The notes under the pieces were generated by a model. It saw only the letters and a list, made by a program, of their open reading frames with translations, was not told the DNA's origin and did not search any database. From Haloimpatiens sp. FM7315 (GTDB taxonomy: Bacteria > Bacillota > Clostridia > Clostridiales > Clostridiaceae), in the NCBI GenBank assembly GCA_041861885.1, contig JBGVUE010000001.1:2840001-2904000 (forward strand): a DNA stretch of 64,000 nt, read 5' to 3'. The translations under genes and the position numbers were made by a program. This document shows positions 1-9,327 of the stretch, piece by piece (within the stretch, counting starts at the first letter, position 1; each line of letters begins with the position of its first letter).

Positions 1-440
1 ATCGCTTGGCATATTCCAGCTCTTCTTTTCATTCCTCCTGAAAGTTCATCAATCTTTTTCTTTCTAACTTCTTCTAAATTGAATTCACTTAAAAGCTCAG
101 TAATCCTTTTATTTCTTAACCTTTTGCCTATTCCTTTTAAAACTCCAATATAATTCAGGAAATCCTCAACTGATTGATTTTTATCGTAACCAAATTGCTG
201 AGGCAGATATCCTATTTTATCTAAATATTTACATCCAAGCTTATTAATATCTGAATCATCTAATATTATTTTCCCAGAAGAGGGCTTTAAATTTCCTACC
301 ATCATTCTCATAAATGTAGTCTTTCCTGCACCATTTGGTCCTAAAAGTCCCCAAATACCTGGTGTGAATTTCAATTTTACATTATCAACAGCTTTTAAAT
401 CTTTAAACTGCTTAGAAACATTATTAATACATAATTCCAT
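1..440 (-). CDS. ABC transporter ATP-binding protein, 3' end outside the window
   Basis: The N-terminal ~146 residues of an ABC ATPase, starting at an ATG preceded by AGGAGGAAT. Walker A GPNGAGKTT lies near residues 34-42, a Q-loop YLPQQ follows, and the signature LSGGM is close to the window edge. The Walker B is outside. The fold and the short TPGIWGLLGPNG lead resemble ATPases of ABC-2 exporters. It lies downstream of a VanRS-like two-component pair on the same strand, so it is probably the target of that pair; a permease is expected to the left of the window. The substrate cannot be told. Confidence 0.9.
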   Translation of the reverse strand, partial: MELCINNVSKQFKDLKAVDNVKLKFTPGIWGLLGPNGAGKTTFMRMMVGNLKPSSGKIILDDSDINKLGCKYLDKIGYLPQQFGYDKNQSVEDFLNYIGVLKGIGKRLRNKRITELLSEFNLEEVRKKKIDELSGGMKRRAGICQA

Positions 441-486
441 AAAATATTCCTCCTTATAAAAACGTTAAAACCTTCCTTTCATCTTA

Positions 487-541
487 AGTATAACTAAGAC
501 AAAAGGAAGGTTTATTCAGAATTTATTCAGTATTTATAAAG
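487..541 (-). promoter_or_regulatory. Promoter with triple 11-bp direct repeat (OmpR-type operator)
   Basis: Between the kinase and the ABC gene. On the plus strand TTTATTCAG occurs at 511-519 and 522-530, with a degenerate TTTATAAAG at 533-541: an exact 11-bp period. A TATACT -10 (minus strand) sits at 487-492, so the repeats occupy the -35 position, which has no good -35 hexamer. Same-face direct repeats over a weak -35 are typical for activation by OmpR/VanR-family regulators, and one is encoded at 1641-2330. The regulator-site match is inference. Confidence 0.55.
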
Positions 542-547
542 ATTTTA

Positions 548-1651
548 TTAAGAATTAGGTAAAGTGATAATAAACATAGTGTGTCCTTCTTTACTAGAAG
601 CTTTTATAGAACCCTTATGTTTTTCTACAATTTGTTTTGCAATGGCAAGACCAAGTCCTGCACCAGCAGATTGACTTCTTGATTTATCTCTTCTATAAAA
701 CTTTTGAAATATAAGTTTTAGCTCCTCATCACTTATTACATCACCATCATTTTCTATAAATAACTCTGTAATACTATCTTCAGCTTTTCCTCTTATTTTT
801 ATAACAGAATCTTTATTACTGTATGCTATAGCATTTTTTAGTAAATTATTTAATACCCTTGCAAACAGCACTCCATCTACATAAATCTTCATATCTTTAG
901 GAACTTCTATGTCAAATTTTAAGTTCTTCTTTTTAAGCAGAGGATATAATTCTTCAGTAAGCTGCTCTAAGAAAAATACTGCATCAAGTGAAGTTTTATT
1001 CAAAGGTATTTCCTGAAGATTAAACCTTGTAATATCAAAAAACTGATTTGTCAAATCTTCCAGCCTGTAGGATTTTTTCAGAAGCTTTTTTATATAATCT
1101 TTACGAATATCCTCTGGCACTTTTGATTCATCCAAAATTGAAAGATATCCTATTATACTTGCTAATGGTGTTTTTAAGTCATGTGCTAAATATGTTACAA
1201 GGTCATTTTTCTTATTTATCTCTACCAATGCCTCTTTCTTTATTATATCTTTTTCATGAATAACATCCCTAATCTTTGAATCAATAAGCTTTAATTTTTC
1301 ATCTTTCTCCGGTATTTCTCCTTTAGCTAGCAAATCTATCCTTGTTTCTATCTTATTTATAAGCCGTTTTTCTTCATCCTTTCTTGCACGTTGTGCTGTA
1401 AAATAAGTAATAACCTCTAAAAGCACAATGCAGATAACAGTTAGTCTAATCAATATATCTTTAAGTTTGGGCCAATAAAAAACTCCCTTTGTATGTTCCA
1501 TTCCTAAAAAGTTTACTTTTTCTCTATTAAATAGTATTTGCTTTTCAAAATACTCTCCTAAAATCCCTTCAAAACTAAAATCAATATATATCATAACTGC
1601 AATAAATATTAAAAAAAACAAAATATAATAATTTATTCTTTTACGCTTCAA
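548..1651 (-). CDS. Membrane sensor histidine kinase, VanS-like
   Basis: 367 residues. Two membrane segments (about residues 9-24 and 67-84) enclose a short ~40-residue extracellular loop. The HisKA box AHDLKTPLASIIGY puts the phospho-acceptor at His157, with N box NLLKNAIAYS, then FQKFYRRDKSRS and the G2 box GAGLGLAIAK. The H-box context is that of VanS/intramembrane-type kinases that sense envelope stress or antibiotics. Its start overlaps the end of the response regulator by 11 bp, so the two are translationally coupled. Together with the downstream ABC ATPase this looks like a regulator-kinase-exporter unit. The ligand is unknown. Confidence 0.92.
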   Translation of the reverse strand: MKRKRINYYILFFLIFIAVMIYIDFSFEGILGEYFEKQILFNREKVNFLGMEHTKGVFYWPKLKDILIRLTVICIVLLEVITYFTAQRARKDEEKRLINKIETRIDLLAKGEIPEKDEKLKLIDSKIRDVIHEKDIIKKEALVEINKKNDLVTYLAHDLKTPLASIIGYLSILDESKVPEDIRKDYIKKLLKKSYRLEDLTNQFFDITRFNLQEIPLNKTSLDAVFFLEQLTEELYPLLKKKNLKFDIEVPKDMKIYVDGVLFARVLNNLLKNAIAYSNKDSVIKIRGKAEDSITELFIENDGDVISDEELKLIFQKFYRRDKSRSQSAGAGLGLAIAKQIVEKHKGSIKASSKEGHTMFIITLPNS

Positions 1652-2330
1652 TTATGTAACCTACCCCCCACACAGTTTTTATGTATTCAGGATGTTCAAA
1701 AGAATCTCCCATCTTTTCCCTTAAATTTCGAATATGAACTGTTATTGTATTTGTGGATTTTGAATAATACTCATCTTCTCTTAAAAGATGAAATAACTTT
1801 TCTCCATTTACAACTTGTCCTTTATTTAATAACAATATCTTTAAAATACTAAACTCTGTAGGTGTTAATTTCAATTCTCCCCCATTTAAACTTACATTTC
1901 TGCTCTTTATATCTAAAATCAGTCCTTTATAATATATGATATCCTGATCTTTGGTATCTTCTCCATACTGCTTGTATCTTCTAAGCTGAGCCTTAATTCT
2001 TGCAATAACTTCTAAGGGGTTAAAAGGCTTTGTTATATAATCATCTGCGCCATAAGTAAGTCCTATTATCTTGTCTTGATCTTGAGATTTTGCAGTAAGC
2101 ATTATTATAGGATAATTGTATTTTTCTCTTATTCTTTTACAAATACTTAATCCATTTATATCAGGAAGCATCAAATCTAAAATAGCTAAATCAGGCTTTC
2201 TCTTCCTAATAATTTCAAAAGCTTCTTTTCCATTTTCAGCTTCCCATATTTCAAAAGCTTCAGCTTCTAAATATACTTTTAATATGTCACGAATATCTTT
2301 ATCATCTTCTACAAGTAAAATCTTTTCCAT
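1641..2330 (-). CDS. OmpR/VanR-family response regulator
   Basis: 229 residues: receiver domain with acidic pair DD at 9-10, phospho-acceptor Asp52 in LAILDLMLPD, the conserved LTAKSQD and TKPF segments, then a winged-helix domain (about 125-229) ending in YIKTVWGVGYIIEA. Full length for the family. It is the first gene of the unit with the kinase at 548-1651. The 11-bp repeats at 511-541 are its best candidate binding site. Confidence 0.93.
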   Translation of the reverse strand: MEKILLVEDDKDIRDILKVYLEAEAFEIWEAENGKEAFEIIRKRKPDLAILDLMLPDINGLSICKRIREKYNYPIIMLTAKSQDQDKIIGLTYGADDYITKPFNPLEVIARIKAQLRRYKQYGEDTKDQDIIYYKGLILDIKSRNVSLNGGELKLTPTEFSILKILLLNKGQVVNGEKLFHLLREDEYYSKSTNTITVHIRNLREKMGDSFEHPEYIKTVWGVGYIIEA

Positions 2331-2418
2331 ATCAATCCTCCAAAAATAACCTTAAGAATATTATATCTTAACAAAATTATAATTAAAAGAATGGTTATAT
2401 TTATTAGTATCAAAACTT

Positions 2419-2574
2419 TCAAAATAAAATTTTTCCCTTGTATGGATATCTTGGCTGAAGCCACTGTAAAAATACTCTGTATGTTTTATGAGCTCTATAG
2501 TTATATTTTCTAAAAGTAGTATAAAATCCCACAGAATTCTTAAAAAAATTTATAGTGTTTTCATCAATCTCCCA
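2419..2574 (-). pseudogene. Unidentified coding remnant (about 50 codons)
   Basis: A minus-strand open stretch has a protein-like composition, rich in Tyr, Arg and Trp (for example RAHKTYRVFLQWLQ) and ends in a stop at 2419-2421. It has no start codon with a ribosome site, and an upstream stop closes the frame. It looks like the C-terminus of a once longer protein. I do not recognise the family; a transposase or a short conserved clostridial protein are both possible. Confidence 0.3.
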
Positions 2575-2787
2575 CTATGTAAAATCTTTAAAATATAAAT
2601 TCCCAGTTTTTACAACATTTTTTTCATTTTCAAACATTTAGTATGTTTAAAGCAAGTAAAAAACTAAATATTTAAAATTTTCATAAAAGATTGTTTTTTA
2701 ATAATTTCATATTATACTAATAATATCCAATAAACATAAATTATATTTATTGGATATTATGTGCTTTTTATTAAGGAGACGGAAAAT

Positions 2788-2944
2788 ATGGAAAAAGAAA
2801 TCTCTAATGTAGATAAAGATTTAGGAAAAGAATGTAGAAATTGTGAGGTAAAACATTTGTGGTGGTGGATGTAGAGGCACCGCCTTTAATGCTACTGGCG
2901 ATATTCAATCCTCTCCTCCTAATTGTAGTGAAAAAAGAAAATAA
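2788..2944 (+). pseudogene. C-terminal fragment of a radical SAM/SPASM peptide maturase, frameshifted
   Basis: An ATG with TTAAGGAG upstream opens a frame that carries ECRNCEVKH. After one missing base near 2854-2857 it continues as ICGGGCRGTAFN...GDIQ...PPNC and ends at 2942-2944. The spacing C-x2-C-x5-C-G-G-G-C with a later Cys is the SPASM auxiliary Fe-S cluster motif of radical SAM enzymes that mature ribosomal peptides. The whole radical SAM core is absent. It sits 67 bp upstream of an ABC exporter, the usual partner, so the locus looks like a decayed RiPP cluster. An alternative is a short SPASM-only protein, since the ribosome site is good. Confidence 0.6.
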
Positions 2945-3011
2945 TATACTCATATCTATGGGAATTATCTGAAATTGATAATATTTATAATTTAGTAAAG
3001 GATGAGAATTA

Positions 3012-4744
3012 ATGAAAAACAATTATTTAATGAAATTATTAAAACCATTACTACCAAAATATATTATTGCCATTTTTATAGGGTTACTACTTAATGTTTT
3101 TATAATAGGATCAACATTTATATCAAAGTATCTTTTAGATAATATATTACCATCAAAAGATATGTCCTTATTAGTAATATTCGTATTGAGTTATATTATT
3201 TTTTATGTATTAAAAAATATAATCTCATTTTTAAAAGAATTTTTATTTTCAAAATATGCATATAAAATTCTTTATGATATAAGAGATAACATATTTTCAT
3301 CTATTATTATGAAATTTGAGTTTACTTCTTTTTCATCACAAAAGCAGGGATATATTATAACTCTATTTAGAGATTGGATAAATTCTATTAGTTGGTTTTT
3401 ATCTAACATACTTTTAAATACAATTACAGAATGCATTTTACTTGTAATAGGTGTAATAATTTTAGCTGAAACAAATTTAAAAATGTTCTTTATTACCATG
3501 ATAATTTTACCACTTTATGGTCTTCTTTATCTTTTCTTTAACTCTAAAATAAGAAAAACTAGAATGAAAATGATGGATAAAGATGCTGAAGTTACACAAA
3601 ATCTCAAAGAATCTTTAGATAGTATTAAAGAGATACGAATTCTTAATACAGAAAATATATTTATAAAAAAATACAACCTTATTCAGGGTGATTTTGGCAA
3701 ATTTGGTCTTAACTATTCAATTATCTCTTCGATCTATGATAGTTTAGCAAATATTATAAGTATTTTAGGTCATATTATAGTACTATATTATGGAACAATA
3801 GAAGTCTTTAACGGTACCATGTCAATAGGAACACTAATTGCTCTAAATTCACTTGTTTCATTATTATATAGTCCAGTAGAAAGAATTATTAATTTTAATA
3901 GATTACTACAAGTATTTAAAATTGAATTTGGCAAACTTGATAAATTTATGAAAGATAATCTATGTAATATTAATCCAAAATCAAATACTAATTATTTATC
4001 TCATTATAATTGTGATAAGGAAAATAAAAATATCCTCTTAAGGTTAGACAAAGTATCTTTCAAATATGAAGAGTTACAAATACTAAAAAACATAGATTTA
4101 ATCATAAAAAAACATTACACATACGCAGTTGTTGGTGAAAATGGTTGTGGAAAATCAACATTAATTAATATAATAACAGGCTTATTAGTCCCTAATAGTG
4201 GAAATGTATTTATTAACGATATGAATATTCATGAAGACCTATGTAAATTTAGAGCACAAATAGGTTATGTTCCACAAGATACATTTTTATTAAATGATTC
4301 TATCATAAATAACATTACATTTGGAAGAAGAAACAATTCAAAATACAGTATAGAAGGATTATTAAATATATGCAATATAGATGATATTCTGGAGAAAAAT
4401 TCATTTGATTTAAACACAACTATTGGTGAAAAAGGTAATAAACTATCTGGAGGGCAAAAGCAAAAATCGCTTTATGTAGAGCATTATATACTAATCCAAA
4501 ATTACTTATTATTGATGAAGGTACTTGTAACACTGATTCAGATTCAGAAAATAGAATTATTGAAAATATTAAAAAAGCTTTTCCTGAAATATCAATACTA
4601 TTAGTCTCTCACAGATTATCAACTATTAAATTAGCTGATGAAATTCTTGTTCTAAAAGACTGTGCAATTATTGAAAAAGGTGGAATAGAAGATTTGTACA
4701 ACCATACTTCTTATTTCTATAAAATGTTTTCAAATCAAATATAG
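3012..4744 (+). CDS. ABC exporter, fused permease-ATPase, frame broken at 4462-4466
   Basis: Restored length is about 577 residues. The first ~310 residues contain six membrane helices (ABC_membrane type) and no C39 peptidase domain. The ATPase part has Walker A GENGCGKST, Q-loop YVPQDTF, signature LSGGQ, then the frame is lost at a five-A run. In the next frame it continues with IALCRALYTNPKLLIIDEGT (Walker B), SHRLSTI (H-loop) and a normal C-terminus ending at 4742-4744. One added A restores it. Placed after a SPASM fragment, it probably exported a modified peptide. Whether it is dead or only mis-sequenced is open. Confidence 0.8.
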
Positions 4745-4835
4745 TATACTTATGTTAAAACTTCTTCTTATAAATTGTATCATAACTGCAAAGGTCAAAG
4801 TTTTAGCACCTTTAATAATTCCAAAGATAATATAA

Positions 4836-4880
4836 AAATAACCTAGTAAGACAAGAATATGCTCTACTAGGTTATTTTTA
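4836..4880. terminator. Hairpin terminator, possibly bidirectional
   Basis: ATAACCTAGTA and TACTAGGTTAT form an 11-bp stem, followed on the plus strand by TTTTTA and preceded by A-rich sequence. It separates the exporter (plus) from the permease gene at 4910 (minus), so it can serve both. Confidence 0.75.
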
Positions 4881-4909
4881 TATTTAACTAAACACTGTAA
4901 GCAGGTATT

Positions 4910-5664
4910 TTACCTAACTATATCTTTCTTCTTAAAAATCAACATACTAAGTATAATACTTACAAATATATATATACCAGCAGTTATTGAAAATGAAATA
5001 ACCGCATTAACATCTATTTTGCCTAAAATCCTTACAGCATACATTCCTCCAGCTATGCCCCCAGAAAATGTATAGTACATTGCATTCTTTATTTGTGAAT
5101 CCACAAATAGCATAATAACATGAATTCCAATTCCTAATCCCATGATAGTTGCACTATTATTCACAATAAGTGCAATAAAACTAATAACAAAACTAAAAGA
5201 TAATAAAGGCAGAACTATGCTTACATAAACTTCTAAATTGTAAATAAAATTGCTTAAAATTTCTCCTTTATCTCCTAATCCAAAGAAAATTACACCTATT
5301 ATATAACTTCCAAAAAAGAAACAAACAATAATATTAAAGCATATACAGTTATAAACAAAAATTTCCCTATTATAAAATCACTCTTTTTTATAGGGGCCAT
5401 TAGTGAAAATTTCATAGTCCCTTCTGCATAATCTTGAGTCAGTGTTTCTGCTATAATTACAACCATAAGCATTGGTATCATAGGTCTCATTAACATTCCA
5501 AAAAGTGTTTCAGTTAAAAAATTCTCTGCATTTATTACGGATTTAGCATCGTTCTTCCCTGTAAAGGCTATAATAAGTATACTCAAAATTATGACAAAAC
5601 ATAATATATAAAATTTCTTACTGCTGAACATTTTTATAATCTCATTTTTTAAAACTTTAAGCAT
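4910..5664 (-). CDS. ABC-2 family permease, frame broken at 5312-5317
   Basis: Two overlapping minus-strand pieces join when one base is added to a six-T run (coding strand) at 5312-5317, giving about 251 residues with six hydrophobic segments. The first begins right after the start (FYILCFVIILSILI); the AETLTQDYAEGTMKFSL stretch is typical of bacitracin/lantibiotic-immunity permeases (BcrB-like). The start overlaps the 3' end of the ATPase gene by 8 bp, which marks an operon. Role: membrane part of an export or immunity transporter with 5657-6580. Confidence 0.8.
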
Positions 5665-6580
5665 TTTTATTATCTCCTTTCATCACATCAAAGAAATAAT
5701 CTTCTAGTGAGGTCTCCTTACGATACAAGTTTTCTACATTAACATCATTAGAAATTAAAAGCTTGTTAATTCTCTGAAAATTACCCTTTGCTAATTTAAC
5801 TTTTATGCCATGTTCAAAACATTCTATTGTGCATGGGATATTCATTTCTTTTAGAATACGCGAAGTCTTTTCTTTTTCTCTTGTATAGATTTCTATTATC
5901 TCTTCATTTGTATCTAAAAGTTCACAAACATTTCCTTCAACTTTAAGTCTGCCCTTTTGTATAATGCCAATTCTATTGCATACTGCCTGAATTTCGCTTA
6001 ATATATGTGATGAAATAATAAAAGTTACATTATACTTTTTTGATAATTCTTGTATAAGCTCCCTTATCTCTTTTATTCCCTGGGGATCGAGCCCATTAGT
6101 AGGCTCATCTAATATAACTATGTTAGGATTATTTAAAAATGCTCTTGCAATTCCAAGTCTTTGTTTCATTCCCAAAGAATAATGAGCCACTTTTTTGTAA
6201 GCTTCATCCTTTAACCTTACCATCTCAAGAACTTCATCTACTCTTTTTTTAGAAGTGCCATACAAATTAGCCATTAAACATAGATTTTTATATCCTGATA
6301 ACCCCTTATAAAAACTTGGTGCCTCAACCATAGCCCCTATTTTTGAAATAGCCTTTTGATTATTCTTTTGAACATCATAACCATTTATAATTACATTACC
6401 CCAATCAGGCTTTATAAGTCCCATAATGCTTTTTATGGTTGTACTCTTTCCTGCTCCATTAGGTCCTAAAAATCCATAAACATCTCCTTCATATACATTT
6501 ATATTAAGGTTGTCTACTGCTTTTTTACTACTGTATTTTTTAGTAAGATTATGTGTACTTAATATACATTTCTTTGACAT
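5657..6580 (-). CDS. ABC transporter ATP-binding protein, BcrA-like
   Basis: 307 residues: Walker A GPNGAGKST at 39-47, Q-loop, signature YSLGMKQRLGIARAF, Walker B IVILDEPTNGLDP and the H-loop ISSHILSE. The ~90-residue C-terminal extension is usual for BcrA/ABC-2 exporter ATPases. It pairs with the overlapping permease gene. It lies next to an AgrC-like kinase and LytTR regulator on the same strand and has a pair of direct repeats upstream, so this transporter is the likely target of that pair. Substrate class (peptide antibiotic or self-made peptide) is inferred from family only. Confidence 0.9.
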   Translation of the reverse strand: MSKKCILSTHNLTKKYSSKKAVDNLNINVYEGDVYGFLGPNGAGKSTTIKSIMGLIKPDWGNVIINGYDVQKNNQKAISKIGAMVEAPSFYKGLSGYKNLCLMANLYGTSKKRVDEVLEMVRLKDEAYKKVAHYSLGMKQRLGIARAFLNNPNIVILDEPTNGLDPQGIKEIRELIQELSKKYNVTFIISSHILSEIQAVCNRIGIIQKGRLKVEGNVCELLDTNEEIIEIYTREKEKTSRILKEMNIPCTIECFEHGIKVKLAKGNFQRINKLLISNDVNVENLYRKETSLEDYFFDVMKGDNKNA

Positions 6581-6614
6581 ATATAATCACTCCCTGAATG
6601 AATTTCAATTTATG

Positions 6615-6730
6615 ATTATATGCTATCAAAGTTTTATGGTTTATTTTTGCTCTTTATCATAAGTCAATTGTTTGTATTCATAAAAAATACTAAATTTACG
6701 CTTATGAAATTATAAATTACGCTTATGAAA
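6615..6730 (-). promoter_or_regulatory. LytTR-type direct repeats and -10 element
   Basis: TTACGCTTATGAAA is present twice, at 6696-6709 and 6717-6730, with a 21-bp period (two helical turns), the spacing used by LytTR-domain regulators. A TATAAT -10 (minus strand) lies at 6615-6620 without a recognisable -35, as expected for an activator-dependent promoter. The repeats are about 90-120 bp upstream of the likely start, somewhat farther than usual. The LytTR regulator gene is at 8109-8828. Confidence 0.5.
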
Positions 6731-6770
6731 AAAGTAACTGCTGGACTAATTTTTTAATCCAGTAGTTACT
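6725..6770 (-). terminator. Terminator of the AgrC-like kinase gene
   Basis: AAGTAACT.CTGGA and its complement around a short A/T loop form a long stem covering 6732-6770, including the kinase stop codon. On the minus strand it is followed by a T run. It separates the kinase from the ABC operon, which therefore needs its own promoter. Confidence 0.75.
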
Positions 6771-8112
6771 TATTGATGTGTTTTATCCACAGTTCTTGAA
6801 CAAACACATTGTCTTCAATAGATGTATCCAAAAACACATTGTTATAATTATTATCTATAATATTTTTTACAGTATACAGACCCAATCCTCTTTCTGTTCC
6901 CTTTGTAGAAAAACCTTCTTTAAATATCTTATGTATTAGTGGTTTATCTCCAAAGAAATTATTTCTTATCACTATCCTTACATAATCATTTTTATTTACA
7001 ACAACAAGACATAATTTAGGATATTCACATTCCTGTGCGCCTTCAATGGCATTATCCATTAATATTCCTATTATTCTGCACAGGTCCATTATATTCATTG
7101 AAATACATTCAATATCTTCTACTATTTCTACACTTATGTCTATATTCATTGAAGCTGCTTTTATAAGTTTAGTTGAAAATATTGCTTTTACTCCTGAAAC
7201 TTTTATATATTTAAGCTTATCAATATTACTGCTGCTCCAATTTATATTTTTGTCCATATCAATAACATTCTCATAAAAGAACTTACTAAGTCCCTTAACA
7301 TCAGCATTATCTATATATTCTTTAAGCGGAGACAGCATATTAATATAATCATGTTTAAATCTCTTTGTCTGACTGTACATATTTTCTATAATATGAGCAT
7401 ATTCTTCTATTTCATTTTTTTCTTCAGTTTCCCTTTTTAATTTGACTCTGTATTCAACACTTTTATCATAATAATAAACTATACTGCTTGATAATATAAT
7501 TGATATAAGGGGTAAAATACTTGGAGTAACATTACCCATTATGAAATCCATTTTTTGTTTATTTATTATAAATTCCACTGTAAATTCATAAATAAATACA
7601 ATAAACAAAGTTAACACTATATTGATTAATAAAATAAGCCTGTATCGCACTTTTGAGGGAGAACTTTCTTTATTATACTTTTTATTATTTAGGATTTTCT
7701 TCATTATGAAGCATAAAATAATTAGAATAGAACCCATTAATACAAACTGAACAATTGTATATTTATAATTCATACTCTTTAGTCCATCTTCTAAGAAAAC
7801 ATATGTAAAAGTATAAATCTGATTTAAAAAATATACGCCATAAATTGTTATCAAAATTTTGATTCTATCTTTATTAATTTCTTTTAGCTGAATAACGGTT
7901 ATAATAGTAAGTATAGGAAGTATTATCATGTATGAACCAGTATAAAGCACCATTCCTACAGCTAATGATATAAGAAAATATCTTCTAATATCTCTTGATT
8001 TTAATTGTTCATTGTATAAAATAAATATTGAAATGCAGCATAATATACTCATTAATATGGATGGTACAATCATAAATTCTAGTAATTTAAAGGTTAAATT
8101 TTGAAACATCAT
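6766..8112 (-). CDS. AgrC-like membrane histidine kinase (GHKL)
   Basis: 448 residues. The N-terminal 210 residues hold six to seven membrane helices. The dimerisation box RFKHDYINML has the phospho-acceptor at His254, and the GHKL ATPase has DLCRIIGILMDNAIEGA and RGLGLYTVKNII. This is the layout of AgrC/quorum-sensing kinases that recognise peptides. The gene overlaps the LytTR regulator by 4 bp. No agrD/agrB-like peptide genes are seen nearby, so the signal is unknown; sensing of an antibiotic peptide with induction of the adjacent ABC transporter is a reasonable guess. Confidence 0.9.
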   Translation of the reverse strand: MMFQNLTFKLLEFMIVPSILMSILCCISIFILYNEQLKSRDIRRYFLISLAVGMVLYTGSYMIILPILTIITVIQLKEINKDRIKILITIYGVYFLNQIYTFTYVFLEDGLKSMNYKYTIVQFVLMGSILIILCFIMKKILNNKKYNKESSPSKVRYRLILLINIVLTLFIVFIYEFTVEFIINKQKMDFIMGNVTPSILPLISIILSSSIVYYYDKSVEYRVKLKRETEEKNEIEEYAHIIENMYSQTKRFKHDYINMLSPLKEYIDNADVKGLSKFFYENVIDMDKNINWSSSNIDKLKYIKVSGVKAIFSTKLIKAASMNIDISVEIVEDIECISMNIMDLCRIIGILMDNAIEGAQECEYPKLCLVVVNKNDYVRIVIRNNFFGDKPLIHKIFKEGFSTKGTERGLGLYTVKNIIDNNYNNVFLDTSIEDNVFVQELWIKHINK

Positions 8113-8828
8113 AATAAAAGTCCTCTTTTATATCTAAAAGAAACGTAACATTCCTCTCCATTTGTCATAATGATTTTATTTTTCTTTTTATCTATTTCTT
8201 CAATTTTATCTTTATTTACAATATAACACTTATGACATCTATAGAAATTAGGAGTAAGTTTTTTCTGAATATCTTTTAAATTGCCATATAATTCAACTTG
8301 TCTATTTTCTTCATGTATCCTTATTTTATGTGCTGTCCCTGTGGTTTCTATAAATAAGATATCATTAAATCTAAGGTTTATTATCCTAGTATCTGTATTT
8401 ATAGAAATATAGTCCTTATTATGTCCTTCTTTGTAATAAGTATTAAAGGCCTTTATAATACAGCTGTTTACTCTAGTTTTAAAATCATCATCATCCTTAA
8501 TTACATAATCCATAGCTTCTACCTTATATTTAAAGGCTAAATAACTCATTTCTAAATGAGTAGTAGTAAATATTATGTATCCACGTGAATCTATTTCTCT
8601 AATCTTTTCCCCAAGTTTTATTCCATTCATTTCATTTTTTAAATCTACATCTAGAAAATAAATTCCCGTTACATTGTTTGCTTTTACATAATCTAGTATT
8701 TCTTCAGGATCTTTTGTTGAAATTGTTATTTTTAAATCTAGTTTTTCCCTTAAAATAGTATTCTCAAGAAGCTGCTTTAATTTACCTCTAAAAACAGCAT
8801 TATCATCACAAATAAATACTTCTAACAT
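8109..8828 (-). CDS. LytTR-family response regulator (AgrA-like)
   Basis: 239 residues: receiver domain with DD at 8-9 and phospho-acceptor Asp60 in YFLDVDL, then a LytTR DNA-binding domain (about 145-239) with the typical LFIETTGTAHKIRIH and NFYRCHKCYIVNKDKIEEI segments. It forms a pair with the overlapping GHKL kinase. LytTR proteins bind direct repeats about 21 bp apart; such a pair exists upstream of the ABC genes at 6696-6730. Confidence 0.92.
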   Translation of the reverse strand: MLEVFICDDNAVFRGKLKQLLENTILREKLDLKITISTKDPEEILDYVKANNVTGIYFLDVDLKNEMNGIKLGEKIREIDSRGYIIFTTTHLEMSYLAFKYKVEAMDYVIKDDDDFKTRVNSCIIKAFNTYYKEGHNKDYISINTDTRIINLRFNDILFIETTGTAHKIRIHEENRQVELYGNLKDIQKKLTPNFYRCHKCYIVNKDKIEEIDKKKNKIIMTNGEECYVSFRYKRGLLL

Positions 8829-8870
8829 TACTCTTCACCACGCTGACACTTTCTTAGTATTATAATCTTT

Positions 8871-8900
8871 TTCTTATATTTTAATTTCTTATATTTTAAT
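8871..8900. repeat. Perfect tandem duplication of a 15-bp unit
   Basis: TTCTTATATTTTAAT at 8871-8885 is repeated at 8886-8900, followed by a degenerate third unit. It covers the 3' end of the membrane protein gene and the gap before the LytTR regulator. Probably simple slippage; no function is evident. Confidence 0.6.
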
Positions 8901-9327
8901 TTCTTCTATTAAAATAAACATAACTGCCTATAACAGTAATAATCATAATTGTAAAAAAGCTGCTCATGCAGACAAATACACCCATCCAGATATCATTCTT
9001 TGTTAATGCCCATGCAGCCATAGATAATAATATAATTGTAACACATATCCCTAGTGTAATCGTAAAGGCTCTGCTCTTTGATTTCATATTAATAAGCAAT
9101 TCTCTCTCATCCTCATTCTTTATATCTTCAATAGTACACTTACGATTCAAACTTCTATATACTTCAGTTATTCCAAACAAAACACAAAATATATTTACTG
9201 CGCTGTGTTTTACAATTATTAAAGTAGTTAAACTGTCGAACTTTACAATCATAAACCCAATATTTACAAATGCTAATGCTAAAAATACTATACCGCTTAT
9301 GAATTTCTTTTTATTATATATTTTCAT
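8896..9327 (-). CDS. Small integral membrane protein, DUF2178-like
   Basis: 143 residues with four predicted helices (about 10-30, 35-52, 88-108 and 114-136) and a charged cytoplasmic loop with IEDIKNEDERELLINMKS, a pattern seen in small membrane proteins that are encoded next to XRE regulators (DUF2178-like). It overlaps the XRE gene by 14 bp. The pair recalls regulator/membrane protein modules in Firmicutes; the biochemical role is unknown. Confidence 0.7.
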   Translation of the reverse strand: MKIYNKKKFISGIVFLALAFVNIGFMIVKFDSLTTLIIVKHSAVNIFCVLFGITEVYRSLNRKCTIEDIKNEDERELLINMKSKSRAFTITLGICVTIILLSMAAWALTKNDIWMGVFVCMSSFFTIMIITVIGSYVYFNRRN

